Part shown: positions 63,839 to 64,000 of the stretch, one piece after another
Layout of the letters: every line of letters begins with the position of its first letter
How positions within the stretch are numbered: the stretch's first letter is position 1
Assembly (NCBI GenBank): GCA_903875225.1
Contig: CAIQVJ010000073.1
Location: 1-64,000, forward strand
Length of the DNA: 64,000 bases
Source: an uncultured Pseudomonadota bacterium
GTDB lineage: Bacteria; Myxococcota_A; UBA796; SXON01
Direction: 5' to 3'
Notes under the pieces: generated by a model
Told to the model about the DNA's origin: nothing
Databases searched by the model: none
Seen by the model: the letters and a program-made list of their open reading frames with translations, nothing else
Program-made: the position numbers and the translations under genes

Positions 63839-64000
63839 TCACCGGAAATCCCGGCTTGATGCCGCCACAGGCATCCCGAGCGTGAGCGGCGTGAAATTCC
63901 AGGCGATGACGTTCAACACGTCGCCCGCCTCGCCCGGCGCGCCCGTGCCCGTCGTCCGTTCGAGTTTTCCGTACACCTCCACCAACTGTGCACCTCGTAT
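63839..64000 (-). CDS. C-terminal fragment of a minus-strand gene
   Basis: An open frame enters from the right edge and ends at a TGA. Its last 53 residues read like a real protein (QLVEVYGKLERT, then VLNVIAWNFTPLTLGMPVAA). The gene is cut off by the window edge and no family can be named. It is convergent with the nucleotidase, with a 23-nt gap. Confidence 0.45.
   Translation of the reverse strand: MRGAQLVEVYGKLERTTGTGAPGEAGDVLNVIAWNFTPLTLGMPVAASSRDFR

Noticed and set aside
52377-63842. A single 3,821-codon open frame reaching far upstream of the synthase
   Set aside because: The part beyond 59297 is antisense to rel, the thioredoxin-like gene and the nucleotidase and has shadow-like composition. 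Homology and a ribosome-binding site place the start at 59297.

Overview
The window is about 64 kb of very GC-rich, almost gap-free bacterial chromosome. A Gram-negative lineage is indicated by an RND efflux operon, a TolC-family protein, outer-membrane barrels and at least a dozen lipoprotein signal peptides. Low-complexity Asp/Thr/Ser linkers after the lipobox cysteine, an NtrC-type regulator with consensus sigma-54 promoters, and a PfaA-like polyketide/fatty-acid synthase together suggest Myxococcota or a related former-deltaproteobacterial group. That placement is inference; there is no rRNA gene here.

Layout. 1-6466 (+): glutamyl-Q tRNA(Asp) synthetase, a LonB-like protease, a DEDDh exonuclease and RecQ. 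6477-14253: a BNR-repeat lipoprotein, an OPT transporter, an S41/PDZ protease, a dihydroorotase and a degenerate alpha/beta-hydrolase. 14254-14707: the only long gene-free stretch, packed with dyads and direct repeats. 14708-19674 (+): a metallophosphoesterase, a propeller-like lipoprotein, a tandem pair of unrecognised paralogues and a Spy/CpxP-like protein. 19723-31715 (-): an efflux operon (barrel, TolC, adaptor, RND pump, GT-C-like membrane protein) preceded by a PepSY protein, an NtrC-type regulator and a histidine kinase. 31794-38715 (-): a methyltransferase, secreted and lipid-anchored proteins, a 5'-nucleotidase and a barrel protein. 38923-50857: an ASH/DUF4114 lipoprotein, gyrA, a small membrane protein, rsmG, an ABC exporter, an OB-fold lipoprotein, mtnA and a repeat-built beta-helix lipoprotein. 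50885-64000: a TAP-like hydrolase, a 2,306-residue KS-AT-4xACP-KR-DH synthase, Rel/SpoT, a thioredoxin-like protein, a second 5'-nucleotidase and the 3' end of a minus-strand gene.

How the genes fit together. The best candidate system is 19723-31757. Sigma-54 promoter matches lie 13-16 nt (predicted leader length) before both the PepSY-regulator-kinase operon (perfect match) and the efflux operon (one mismatch), and the regulator is itself a sigma-54 activator. This looks like a self-contained, autoregulated envelope-sensing efflux circuit. The second is the PfaA-like synthase, which stands without PfaB, PfaC or PfaD partners in the window. A third theme is surface nucleotide/nucleic-acid use: two UshA-type lipoproteins and OB-fold lipoproteins, one of them coupled to a nucleotidase gene.
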